Of a DNA stretch of 64,000 nt, positions 35,353-44,849 are shown piece by piece; position 1 is the first letter of the stretch, and each line of letters starts with the position of its first letter. The stretch covers positions 310,001 to 374,000 of the forward strand of contig NC_018214.1 in the NCBI RefSeq assembly GCF_000219625.1, given 5' to 3'. The notes under the pieces are model-generated. The model worked only from the letters and a program-made list of their open reading frames with translations, was not told the origin of the DNA and searched no databases. Position numbers and translations under genes: made by a program. Source of the DNA: Zymoseptoria tritici IPO323. Its lineage: Eukaryota; Ascomycota; Dothideomycetes; Mycosphaerellales; Mycosphaerellaceae.

Positions 35353-36136
35353 TTGTCCTGACCTGGGACAGCTCTGGCGGCATGACGGTTAAGAACTTGA
35401 GCCTGATGGCCGAAGTAGCTCGGGCTGTAGTAGTATGGAATCTCCTCTCCTCTTGACATGTCCACTTCACAGAAATACCATCTTCGTGAGCTTGCTGACC
35501 ATCCTCCTTCCCGATTCGGAAGGTGGGAGACTATCACATGCCGGCTTATGTAATCACGATAATCGCCTTGTCTTCATGCTTGCAACTTGCAAAGCGCTTG
35601 TATCTTCAAAGACATTCTATTCCGCTGAGCAGTAAAGAGTAGCAGCCGCCTTCGCACACGCCGTAAACCATGGTTTCGCCGCCATGCCCTCTTGTCTCTG
35701 CCAGTTGCTAGCGGCTCCCTATGCGTCCATGTCACTTCTCGCATGTCGATCGTAAGCCTGCGAACAGGATATGACTCACTAAGCAAGTATCCGTAAGCTC
35801 CAACGGAATCACTGCCCACGTGCGTGTCTGCCTGGATTTCGCAGAGACTGATTGGGCCTGAACTTTTTTTTCACGAGCCTGCAGCACTAGCGCGGTTTGA
35901 AGAGCTTGATTGTAGAAGCTTCCCTTTCTACTTAGTCGCTGCGCTTTCTGAGCATCTACTTCTACAACAACACCAACAACACCCTGAAGTCTTCGTTCCG
36001 CCTTGTGAACGATCGACTTCTTCTATCCCTGCAACCATCCTCACCTCAGCAATGTAAGCACATGGCTATCATTGACTCATCACATCTACCGATTCCAAGT
36101 GCTGATCAAAATTCACAGCATCGCCTCCAAGTGGTA
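35353..36136. promoter_or_regulatory. Intergenic region and leader of B1
   Basis: No gene is seen between A1 and B1. The last 180 bp carry the family-type leader: ACAACAACACCAACAACACC at about 35964-35983, then a predicted 5'-UTR intron (36054-36118), then 18 bases to the B1 start. A G-box-like or TATA element is not evident. Confidence 0.5.
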
Positions 36137-37214
36137 ATGGGCTTGGTGGAGCATTCCGAGGCGCCGGCCTCCCGCAAGCCTGGGCTCGACAACGATATCG
36201 CAGTCTCCGACGAGGTCGATGCTGCAGAGGATCAGCCTGCCCACAAGAGCGCAGATGCGCTCGATGACCACGTCTCTTCTAACGATGATGATGATCAGAA
36301 GGACAACGAGGACGACAACGACGAGGAAGACAGTGAGACTTTTAGTGCTGGTGGTGATAGTGAGAGTGAGGACTTCCACTTCAAAGAAGCAGTGGACGAC
36401 GGCAGGCTCAGCAAGGTGGTGAAGTTCGAAATTCGTCAGTACAACAGCCCATCTTCCAAACGCACTCACTGACTCTCGTGCGCAGCCGACGAGAATACCA
36501 GGCTTGCTCTGGCCGGCGCTGGCATCAACACAGATGTGTACTTTCAAGGCAGATCCGATGAGACGGCGACCTTCGCTGCGGCTCCTTGCGGTGCTAACGC
36601 CAAGTATCTGACCTCCGGTAAGCGCCTCCGCTCTCTCTCCTTCGGTACATCCACTGATTTGCATCCTGCTAGATTCCTTCGACGAGGTCTGCACGCTCCT
36701 CGGACAAATGCAAGGTCATATCCAGGCCTCCCCCCTTCTGGTCAACAAGCAGCCAAGCTTGACTGCGGCCAGGATCGACCGGATGAAGACTGTATTGGAC
36801 ACTGCGAAAGCAATCAAAAATGCCGTGAAGTTGCCGCAACTCGAAGAGAACGAGGCGATGGCGGACAAATTGCTCAAGGAGGCACTGGTTAAGGGTGACA
36901 ACAAGGCGTTGGAAGAGCAGTTGAGGGACGACTGGCTGCCGAAGAAGTCCAAACTGAAGGATGGAAAGGCAATTCTGGCGCCCGCGGAAGTGAGCATCGG
37001 CATTCTCAAGAGCGACCTTGAGGGACTTGCGGGCGTCATCAAGACCATGCTTGACCAGCGTAGGGGCCAGCGTGAGACTTCGATGCAGAGGGAAGAGGGC
37101 GACCAGCTGTTCCTCCTGCGCCAGCAGATGGAGTGGTGTGAGAAGGTGGTCGACGGCCTTCTGCTCTGGCTCGACCACGAGGTGGCGAAGTTCCGAGCGA
37201 TCATCATCACCTGA
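36137..37214 (+). CDS. Member B1 of the undescribed tandem family, with acidic N-terminus, 323 aa
   Basis: Exons 36137-36434, 36486-36617 and 36673-37214. The start MGLVEHSE follows a predicted 5'-UTR intron; an in-frame ATG at 36005 is possible if that intron is kept. Residues 20-90 are extremely Asp/Glu/Ser-rich (DDDDQKDNEDDNDEED). Exon 2 has NTRLALAGAGI, matched by NTKSALIGAGI in B2. The last intron is phase 1 and sits at the same point as in all paralogues, four residues before the conserved helix. The C-terminal motif reads LLRQQMEWCE (about residues 291-300), then VVDGLLLWLDHEV. The acidic tail resembles those of chaperone-like or chromatin-binding proteins, but that is only composition. 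Its 3' flank is duplicated after A2. Confidence 0.8.
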
Positions 37215-37228
37215 GTCGAATGAGGTCG

Positions 37229-37520
37229 TTTGATAAGAAAGACCGCGAAACTTGGTAGTTTACATGGCTTGACTGCCGACGTAATGCTGAGGCCGAATGA
37301 AAGCGTCTTTTCTTATATCAAGTCAAGTCTCAAATGTGTGCCCGATACGCCTCCTTATGATACCTTCATGACGCAGTTGCTTGTGATCTCGTCTGCAGCC
37401 GACCACAGCGCTAGATGTCGGCGACACCCTGATGCCGCTACTTCCCCATACGGCAGGCGCCACCGTGCCAATGGCGAGCAGGCCTATGTACTCACATCCC
37501 GCGTATGCGAGGCAGAAGAA
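37229..37520 (+). repeat. 3'-flank duplication, copy 1 (after B1)
   Basis: This stretch aligns with 40138-40400. Both contain AAGACCGCGAAACT, then GGTAGTTTAC, then ATGCTGAGGCCGAATGAAAG, and further on CCATACGGCAGG- or ATACGACAGG-like and TGCCAATGGCG segments in the same order. It shows that downstream sequence was duplicated together with the genes. Confidence 0.8.
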
Positions 37521-37599
37521 TGCTCATTGCAGGCATTGAGCTAGTATCACCCAGGCCATGAACCATTTTTCGATCAGCAGACGCTCACACATGCTTGCA

Positions 37600-37711
37600 A
37601 TCATCGTCACCGGCGCCTTGGTTGCAGCACGCCAAGGTTCTCTTGGCTTCTCGAATTCAGCGCTTGTTTGCTGCTTCGAGCTCCATCACTACAACAACAA
37701 CCATTCTAAGG
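37600..37711 (+). promoter_or_regulatory. Leader of B2, homologous to that of A2
   Basis: CGCCAAGGTTCT (37630-37641) is identical at 39031-39042 upstream of A2, and a CAACAACAAC run (37692-37701) follows at a similar distance. This is the same leader architecture as in the other family members. Confidence 0.6.
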
Positions 37712-38823
37712 ATGGCGATTCTGCACGTCATCAATTCGACTGACGCACACTCGCTGTCGCCCTCTTCTCTCCGAGACAAAGTACGTGCCCCATGCTGTTC
37801 GTACCGCGAGCAGAGGATTGCAGATACTGACTTCGACTGACAGGAGCTCAAGCAGAGCAGTGACTTTTCTGCAGAGGCTTCAGAGATGAACGGCCACGAC
37901 GAGCCTTCTTCGGACGATGACTACCATGATGACCGTAGCGTTGCTTCGGACGACAGCGACTACCATGATGGCCGTAGCATTGCTTCGGACGACGACTTCA
38001 CAGGCTTGGCTGCGGGTATGACCGGCGTCGACATTGGTAAGTCGAGCATGTGACTGCTGAGATGTGCGAGCTAACAGGAACGCAGAGGATTCAAACACCA
38101 AGAGTGCCTTGATAGGCGCTGGTATCACCGACCACGACTTCCGAAAGCTTCGCAGAGAGACTGTCGCATTCCTGAAGGCCCCATGCCCCCTCACCAGCAC
38201 AGTCGAGGTCCTGAACAGCAGTAAGGCTTTCCCATAACTTGCTTGTACGCTCCATGATCTGACTCTTCCAACTAGCTGCGGTCGATCAAGCTCTATCCAT
38301 CCTGGAACGTGTGGATCGGCACATCCAAGATACTGCACCAGTCACGTTGAGCGAGGACGATAGGGCAGTCAGCTTGACTGAAGCCAAGGTCAGAGAGATG
38401 AACACTGCGGTGGAAACCGCAAAAGTGTCGATGGTGCTCCTGTCCACAGCGAGAGACGATGTGGAAACCGCCGACGAGAAGAGGTTGAACATGGTCTTGC
38501 CCCCGGACAAGGCTCTCGAAGACAAGAAGCATCCATATACCAGGGCGATGGCGGATTTGAGGAAAAGCGAGACAGCGCTGAAGGAAACTGAGGAAAACTC
38601 ACCCCAGACGGAGATAATGTTCAACGCGTGCAAGGGTAAGATCGCAGCCGCTTTGGGGTCAGTGCAGGTCAAGAGAGAATTGCGCGTTAGAGAGCGTGAG
38701 GGATCCGCGGATAAGTCGGAGGAAGTTCACCTCTGGTACCAACAGATGGAGTGGCGCGAGGTGGTGGTGGACTGTCTCCTTGTCTTCCTCCAGCAGGATG
38801 CGAACAATGTCAGGTTCGAGTGA
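37712..38823 (+). CDS. Member B2 of the undescribed tandem family, with acidic repeat, 277-314 aa
   Basis: Exons 37712-37780, 37844-38036, 38086-38220 and 38276-38823 give 314 residues. The first intron corresponds to the 5'-UTR intron of the paralogues, so the true start may instead be the in-frame ATG at 37886 (277 residues, MNGHDEP). I keep the upstream ATG because it is first and has A at -3. A 36-bp imperfect tandem repeat codes two copies of an acidic DYHDxRSxASDD unit. Then come NTKSALIGAGI, AFLKAPCPLTS, the phase-1 intron, the helix DQALSILERVDRHI, a coiled coil, and LWYQQMEWRE (residues 285-294) followed by VVVDCLLVFL. No signal peptide is convincing. Closest to B1. Function is unknown. 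Confidence 0.8.
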
Positions 38824-39270
38824 CTGCGATTCATGGTGCCGAACCAGGCGTGGCTTGAAGAGGATGCTGTCCATCATCAGGACATCGACCATGGTCCATG
38901 TGGACAAGCAGCTTAGCAGCATTAGCAATCATGAATGAGAAGCGCTCATTTCCACGTCCATGCTTTTTAACAGTCTCCACATGCGTCGTCTCCCTTCTAC
39001 TCATTTGGCATCCCGTTTGCATGCATGCAGCGCCAAGGTTCTTCGGCCTTCTTTCGAAAGTTGCTCTCGTTTGCAAACTTGCAACTTCACAACAACAACA
39101 TCCGGCAAAACGCGGTTTCTGCTCTGAACCTCTGTGACTCTCGTCTCCCTCTCTTTCGAAGAAGTAAGACCATTATCACCTTGGCATGAGCAGATTGTGA
39201 TGTGCGAATGCTGACTTTGTCCGGCAGATCTTTCTCCGAGAAGTGACTGACTCGGCGGAACTTTTACGAT
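38824..39270 (+). promoter_or_regulatory. Intergenic region and leader of A2
   Basis: No gene is seen. The A2 leader shows the block shared with B2 (39031-39042), an ACAACAACAACA run (39090-39101), a CTCTCTTTCGAAGAA stretch directly before a 64-bp 5'-UTR intron (39164-39227), and 43 bases to the ATG. The intron borders closely resemble those of A1. Confidence 0.6.
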
Positions 39271-40070
39271 ATGGCGGCAAACGGGAACGACGCGGTCGAC
39301 AAATTGACTGCCTCTGTGGCTGCGACTCGTCTCGGTCAGTCGGCCTGCACTCTCAGGATGATCACACGCTGACTGTGCCAATATGCTGTAGGCTCTCCTG
39401 ACGTCGAATCCCGCCTGGCCGACGCCTCCGCGACCGCGGCAAACGAAGTCGGTACCGGAGATGAGGAGCATGCGGTGAACGCCTTGAGTTGGGTCGGCTT
39501 GGTTGAGTCTGGCTTGGAAGATGCGGCGGTCGCCTTTCTCTTGGGACCGACGCCGCTGAAGGCGAAAGCTCTGGGCAAGAGTGAGATGCACATTGCGATT
39601 GAGGCTATTCGAACCAGACTGACTCTGCTGTTACAGGAGGGATTGGGCAGGTGCTGAACGTCATCGACATGGTGGATGATGAGGTGCACGATACGGTGCC
39701 GGGAGGCTTGACCGCTGCCGATGCGCAGCACAGTATGGGTGCTCGGACGTACGGGAAGCTGCAGGAGGATATTGAGCAGGCGAAAGCTGCAGTCGTTGCG
39801 ATGCAGGACGGAGAAGGATACGTGCTCGAAGTGGAGGAGAGTACGATCCGGGAGTGTATCGAGAAGGTTGGAAGAAAGGCGAAGAAGGTGGCGATGATGA
39901 AGGCCCGCCGTACGGCCGATCGGAAGACGTCGGTGGAGAATGGGGAAGACGCTGCGAAGTACTTGTGGCGTGAGCAGACCGAGTGGCGGGAGGATGCGAT
40001 GCAGAATGTCGTTGACCTGTCGGTTGTGGAGGCCGCCGCTTTGAGCGACTTCCTTGCTGACCGTCGCTGA
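39271..40070 (+). CDS. Member A2 of the undescribed tandem family, 228 aa
   Basis: Exons 39271-39334, 39392-39580 and 39637-40070, both introns phase 1 (57 and 56 bp). The N-terminus MAANGNDAVDKL leads to AFLLGPTPLKAKALG, which ends at the second intron. The conserved helix GQVLNVIDMVDDEV follows, then LTAADAQHSMG, a charged coiled coil (about residues 120-180) and LWREQTEWRE at residues 194-203. The order, spacing and intron phase are those of A1 and A3. The Ala-rich hydrophobic tail after the motif replaces the LLxxL tail of the B members. No targeting signal. Probably soluble and helical. Function is unknown. Its 3' flank is homologous to that of B1, pointing to segmental duplication. Confidence 0.8.
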
Positions 40071-40137
40071 ATCGGTGGCTGTTCGGGTTTGCTGCTGTGG
40101 TCGGAAGAGCCGCCGCGTTTGCTCGCCTCTCCTTGGG

Positions 40138-40400
40138 GCATGAGGAAAAGACCGCGAAACTCGGTAGTTTACCTGGCTGCACTGCCAGTATGATGCTGAG
40201 GCCGAATGAAAGTGTCTCCTCTTATATTCCAGTGAAATTCCGAACGTGTGACCGACACCTTCTGATGCCCCGGCGGACTATAGCACTGAACATGTCCTGA
40301 CGCCACATCCTCTCAATACGACAGGTGTCTCTCAATACGACAGGTGTCACCATGCCAATGGCGCGCAGGCCAATGTTCCCGCAGCTGACGCTTGCCAGAG
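40138..40400 (+). repeat. 3'-flank duplication, copy 2 (after A2), with a 19-bp tandem repeat
   Basis: Homologous to 37229-37520. Within it, positions 40310-40328 and 40329-40347 are an exact 19-bp tandem duplication absent from copy 1. Confidence 0.8.
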
Positions 40401-41445
40401 AGGAGAAAGTTTATCGCAGGAATGGTCCAGCGCAAAAATACCTTGCGATTTGCAAATATTAAAGCTCCCTGACATTCTTTCAGCGACCGCACAGCTTATC
40501 GGTGAGCATGGAGAGGTGTCGACGTCAGAAGCGACAAGGAACAGACGGTTTTGTCGTTGGTCCACTCCACAATGGAGACCCTCCACCGTTCGCTGAGACT
40601 ACCATGCCTCTGCCGCGGAGCAGGTGTGTTCCAGTATGATGGCGATCGCTGTATCAACGATCAAGTCTACGGCCTGATGATAGCATCTTGGACAAAGACT
40701 CCAACGCTCTTGGGTGTTCTCGTCGCCATGAGTGACTCTGTGAGCAGGAACGCTTCTCTGCAAATGTCGAAGTGACCAGGACAATCACGGACAGGAGAAC
40801 CTCACCCCCATAGGAAGAGCAGTAGGTCGAGGCAGCTGACTGCATAGAGCCGAGAACTGTATGAGAAGGCGAAGTAGCTGGGCCGCCAGGCGCGGTGTCG
40901 TACGGATCTTGGGTAAGCCCACTCTGCTGTCGATCTGCGCAGATTCCGTGTCGCCTCTATTTCTCCAGAGGCATGCCTCGTTGTAGCCTGTAGTACAGCC
41001 GACTGCGCAAGGTGTTATTGCGTCGGCAGCCTTCGTTTCCTGGCCGCCAGGCTCGCCAGACGAGCGGCTTGGCCTAAAAGAGGCACAGTCCGGATCAATT
41101 TCATCGAGAGGAGCAAGACCTGACTCAGACGCATGCCCACTCGTCAGTCGCAGACCATAGCCCGCCGACATGCTGGGCAAACTCCTCGGCACTCGTCCAT
41201 TCGACGCTTCCCTCCCACTCGGACACAGGAGTCCGCTTAGCAGTAAGCAGGAACACCCCTCCGTAGGAACGGAAGAGATCTGTGAAATGACTGCTTTGCC
41301 GGAGGCTTCTATGGGCCGATGAATCGGGACATGCCAGACGAGGTCAGCTGGAATAAGGGCGTGGTTCAGGTGGTTGGTGCAAACATCGGAGGAGAAACTC
41401 TCGTACTGAGTATTTCGACTGTGGGAATGCAGAGCAAGATGAATG
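40401..41445. other. No convincing gene
   Basis: A 309-codon minus-strand frame covers 40785-41714, but its product is Ser/Pro/Leu-rich with no domain, and its upstream part overlaps the better candidate at 41446-41925 in another frame. I treat it as chance openness. Confidence 0.4.
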
Positions 41446-41925
41446 TCAAGTCGCGCGAGTCGCATGAGAAGCGAAAAGGAGAGCGATACGGAATGTAGCG
41501 AAGCAGGCAAAGACCTCTTCTGAGACGGAGACGACAACCACGCCAGTAGACGACGAGTAGAGCATATCGCCGCTCTCCTCACCGGCGAAGGATGGGGTTG
41601 ATAGAAGGCCTTCGTCCCCGCAGGTAGAGAGGGAGGCCGTGCGGAGTGAGAGCATGTCGAAGGCGTATTCTCCTTTCGGATCGCCGGAGCAGAGAAGAGC
41701 ATGGAGCCGAGCATCCCGCAGTAGGATGAGGTAGCGTGATACGGTTGTGCTGGTAATCGTCTTGAAGATGAATCGAGCGTTCATGGTTGCGATGTCTTTC
41801 CTCAAGCTTCTTTCACCGACTGCGCTGCTCGGCGGTAGGCGGAATGCAGAGGACATTGGAAGCTGGAGGAAGTAGACTGTCGCATGGTCAGCTCGGCCAG
41901 AAAGACTGCCCTCCACGGTACGCAT
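41446..41925 (-). CDS. Hypothetical protein, 159 aa
   Basis: The frame opens with MRTVEGSLSGRADH and continues through KDIATMNARFIFKTI and SRYLILLRDARLHALLC to end near VVVVSVSEEVFACFATF. Codons favour C or G in third position, as in the confirmed genes nearby, which is the main reason to list it. There is no signal peptide, and a single hydrophobic patch lies at the C-terminus. It may be one exon of a longer gene. I do not recognise it. Its neighbours are coiled-coil genes and the five-member tandem family. Confidence 0.35.
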   Translation of the reverse strand: MRTVEGSLSGRADHATVYFLQLPMSSAFRLPPSSAVGERSLRKDIATMNARFIFKTITSTTVSRYLILLRDARLHALLCSGDPKGEYAFDMLSLRTASLSTCGDEGLLSTPSFAGEESGDMLYSSSTGVVVVSVSEEVFACFATFRIALLFASHATRAT

Positions 41926-42003
41926 AGTCTATTGCGCCATTGACGGGGTACGGGTGTGTCCCGACAAGATCGGGAGCGCCGGCTGAGTGGCTAAGTCTGT
42001 AGC

Positions 42004-42390
42004 CTAACGATAGTGGCTTCGAAAGGGGCTCGCATGCTCGTGAATCCACTCATCGTCGCCACAAGTGATGTCGATTTCTTTCGTTCGCTTAGTGGCGAGC
42101 AGAACCGCCTCTCCGCGGAAGTCGAAGGTACCAAGCGACTGGTTGGCTTGTCGGAACGCTCTGCGTATGATACCTTGGAAGAATTGGAACCAGAAGGAGG
42201 GTCTGACCGGCGGTAGAACCTCGAGGTATATCACAGGGATACTAGAGAAAAATCCGACAACGAGAGCTCGGACTGTGCGACCGCAACGGGAGATGAACGT
42301 CGAGTGGGTACCAGTAAAGAAGAAGCGAGGGAGCCTGGGATTTGGAATCTGTTCGAGTACATTGGAGGAGTAAGAGTTCCGTTCGAGCAC
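42004..42390 (-). CDS. Weak hypothetical ORF
   Basis: A 128-codon frame coding Phe/Arg-rich sequence (FRQANQSLGTFDFRGEA and KEIDITCGDDEWIHEH). The C-terminal half looks plausibly coding, and the N-terminal half overlaps two other open frames. It could be a terminal exon of a larger minus-strand gene or noise. No family is recognised. Confidence 0.25.
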   Translation of the reverse strand: MLERNSYSSNVLEQIPNPRLPRFFFTGTHSTFISRCGRTVRALVVGFFSSIPVIYLEVLPPVRPSFWFQFFQGIIRRAFRQANQSLGTFDFRGEAVLLATKRTKEIDITCGDDEWIHEHASPFRSHYR

Positions 42391-42527
42391 AAGTGGGACG
42401 GTAGCCCGAATGAGCGGAGGACATCGCAGTTGAACGGAGTTGTCCGAACGGAATCACTGCCAGTACCATCCCGCGTCACCGGCCGCAGCTCCCTTCGTCC
42501 TGTCCTTCTCTGGCAGTGGCAGCAACG

Positions 42528-43232
42528 TCAGCGCCTCCCTCGTCTGCCAAATGCACGGCAGTTTCCTTCCACACAATCCGAGCATGCATGCACTCCGTCC
42601 TTGTCAGTTCCATCGTACCTGTTCACCAACGCATCCCGCTTGTTGGCCTTCGAGACCAAGCATCCCTCTTTCCATGAATCCATGCCCACTTTTCCGGTAT
42701 GAGCCTCAATCTTTGCTCGCAAAGTTGTCTGCATGTCTTCTGACAGCGCCTGCACAGGCACCGTGCTTACACCCAGATTCGCCACCAGAAGCTTCACAAT
42801 CGCCTCTGCCATCGTGGCCGCCTTGCTCTCTCCTTCGGTACCGATCTTGTTCCTCGCTTCCTGCAGCGGCAGGAAAAGCCCGGAGCCAGACGGCGCCACC
42901 GCCTCATCTGCAGCGCGCTGTTCGTTGAGATGTCGGGCAAACTCTTCAGCATTGCGCCAGCCAGACCACTCCCGCGAAGAAGTCGCAGGGCCGCCTTCCA
43001 AGACGAGATCGACCAGCAGGTCAAGTCTGAGGTCGTATTGGGTCTTCGTTCTCACAAATTGCTCTTCTCTCCTCTGCAACAAGTCCTTCTCCCTCTTCAG
43101 GTCGTCCTCCCTCTTTCGCAGATCAGCTTCCACCATTGAATTTTGGTCTTCTTGGGACGTTCGCGCGGCGTTCGTAGTGTTGCAGGTTGTCATGTCAGGC
43201 CGTCGTCCGGGATCCAGATGCACATTCAGCAC
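42528..43232 (-). CDS. Hypothetical coiled-coil protein, up to 234 aa
   Basis: The frame has two candidate starts. The Met at 43193 (MTTCNTTNAARTSQ) is my preference, because the preceding 13 residues look like leader. Residues 35-70 form a dense coiled coil (LRKREDDLKREKDLLQRREE). The middle contains REWSGWRNAEEFARHLNEQ, and the C-terminal third is a mixed helical region ending Cys/Arg-rich. No signal peptide or membrane span is visible. It sits at the far edge of the coiled-coil gene cluster but does not align with the five-member family. Function is unknown. Confidence 0.5.
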   Translation of the reverse strand: MLNVHLDPGRRPDMTTCNTTNAARTSQEDQNSMVEADLRKREDDLKREKDLLQRREEQFVRTKTQYDLRLDLLVDLVLEGGPATSSREWSGWRNAEEFARHLNEQRAADEAVAPSGSGLFLPLQEARNKIGTEGESKAATMAEAIVKLLVANLGVSTVPVQALSEDMQTTLRAKIEAHTGKVGMDSWKEGCLVSKANKRDALVNRYDGTDKDGVHACSDCVEGNCRAFGRRGRR

Positions 43233-44032
43233 TCGCAGACGTCGGTGGTCCTTTAAAGGTGGAGAGGGGCGCCCGTTGCTGTCATGTTTGCTTCATGGAT
43301 TTGAAGGGACAACGCAAACATCGAACGACACTCTCCGAGCTTCTTCCGTCGACCACGCTGCTCATGGGTGGGCGAAACGTAGGCTGCCAACGTCTGAAGC
43401 GGAAGAGAGCAAGCCATTGCACGGCTGGAAGTGTGCATCTCATTGTGTGTCTCGATCTTGATCTCCGATCGCCGATCGCAAGCTGAATTTCCTTCCTTTG
43501 GCCTCTCCTCTAGAGAGTGGCGCAGGGTGGAAGATACTGGAAGCGATACGGGCAGGAGACGACTGGTGAGGACCTGTTGCTGAAAGTGGCTCGACAAGAT
43601 GGCATAGAGTTGATGAAGCCACCTGCTCGAGAAGTTGCTGTGCTGCTGGACCAATCTCTACCGAGGACGATGGGAACCAGTGAGTCTAAACTCGTGAAAT
43701 GGAGCTATGGAGGACGGGTCTGTTGTGTTGCTGGAGGAAATAGAATTACCTGTCTGGACTTCTCCGAGGATCTCGATGGCATGCATTCGCAGCGGGCACC
43801 CACCAGCTTGCGTTCCTGCACCTCATGGCGGCTTAAAAGCATGAGGAATGGCTCTGCATCCGTGCTTCGTTCTCCTTGCTTGCCGATCCAGACCACCACG
43901 GGCCAGCAGGAGTCTCGGAATCCGTCTGAAGTCCTATCAAGCTTTCTCGTCTGCCTCTCTTTCCGCGTCTGCATGTCGTGCCAGCATGGTAGACAGTCCG
44001 CTCATATCGTATCGTTCCGCCATGGAACGCTT
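43233..44032. other. No convincing gene
   Basis: Several overlapping frames of 60-180 codons on both strands lack recognisable content. The stretch probably contains the promoter of the coiled-coil gene to the left and the 3' flank of the roadblock gene to the right. Confidence 0.5.
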
Positions 44033-44490
44033 TCAGGCAGGAGGGGTATCATGAATCACAACTAGAAGGAACTTCGCATCTGCCCATCGTTAGCCCTGCA
44101 GCATCCAGCTTGCTCCGCGATTCCACACATACCCGGCACAATCACTAACTCATTCTTCTTCGTCCGTATCCTCAGCAGCTTCGCCTCGTCCGAATCTCCA
44201 TTCAGCTCCTCAATCATTGTCCCTGCACTCTGCACGAATCTCCAGACCAGCCGTGCCACATCCTCTGCGTTTCTTGTTCCCTTCTTCTTCACTTCGCCGT
44301 CTCCGTTTACTTGATCGCTGCTTGTAGGTCGCGCGGCCTCAGTCTCGCCGTCTTCGTTTGTGATGAGCCCAGATGATCGCACAATGGCTCCTGTGTCGCG
44401 GGAGAGGATGAGGGTGCCTTGAACTCCTGGTCGTTGTGACAAACGCGCAAGGAGATTTGCAGTCTCTTCTGGTGGTGTTGGTTGCTGCAT
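44033..44490 (-). CDS. Roadblock/LC7 dynein light chain
   Basis: Two exons, 44490-44133 and 44079-44033, joined by a 53-bp intron (GTATGT...CAG). The join turns a read-through tail into DAKFLLVVIHDTPPA, the expected family C-terminus. The N-terminal part has RPGVQGTLILSRDTGAIVRSSG and the core ends LLRIRTKKNELVIVPD. This is the single roadblock/LC7 domain, a dimer-forming beta-sheet fold that binds the dynein intermediate chain and helps attach cargo to cytoplasmic dynein. Length (about 134 residues) is longer than animal homologues because of a charged insert (about residues 45-75), as seen in fungal members. It is divergent from IPI1 across 359 bp, so a shared promoter is plausible. Confidence 0.9.
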
Positions 44491-44849
44491 GATGTGCTCT
44501 TAGCATGTGGTCACCGCATGCTGAGGTCGTTGATGTGAGAGTGACCGTCGTTGTGGGAAAGACGTGTACCTTAAGTCGGCGGGTGACGTGTTCAAGGCCG
44601 TCAAATATTGATGATATTGTTGAAGCAATATTGATGCGAGCGGCGGCACATCCCACGCTGACGCTCGCTAGCTCGTCTTCAAATACAGCCAATCGCAAGC
44701 CCCAAGCGTCTTTGCTAGAACTTCACGTCTACATTTCTCTTTCCATTACCATCACTTCCGATGTTCAACAATGCCACGATATACCTCATGACATTGGTCT
44801 GCTCTCAAGCATAGTATTGATCGGACCTACGGACTGTACCTGACCGACC

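Noticed and set aside
41976..42062. tRNA-Ser/Leu-like stretch (GGCTGAGTGGCTAAG...)
   Set aside because: It has a D-arm-like motif, but I could not pair the T arm, anticodon stem or acceptor stem, and there is no TTCGAATCC-type loop.
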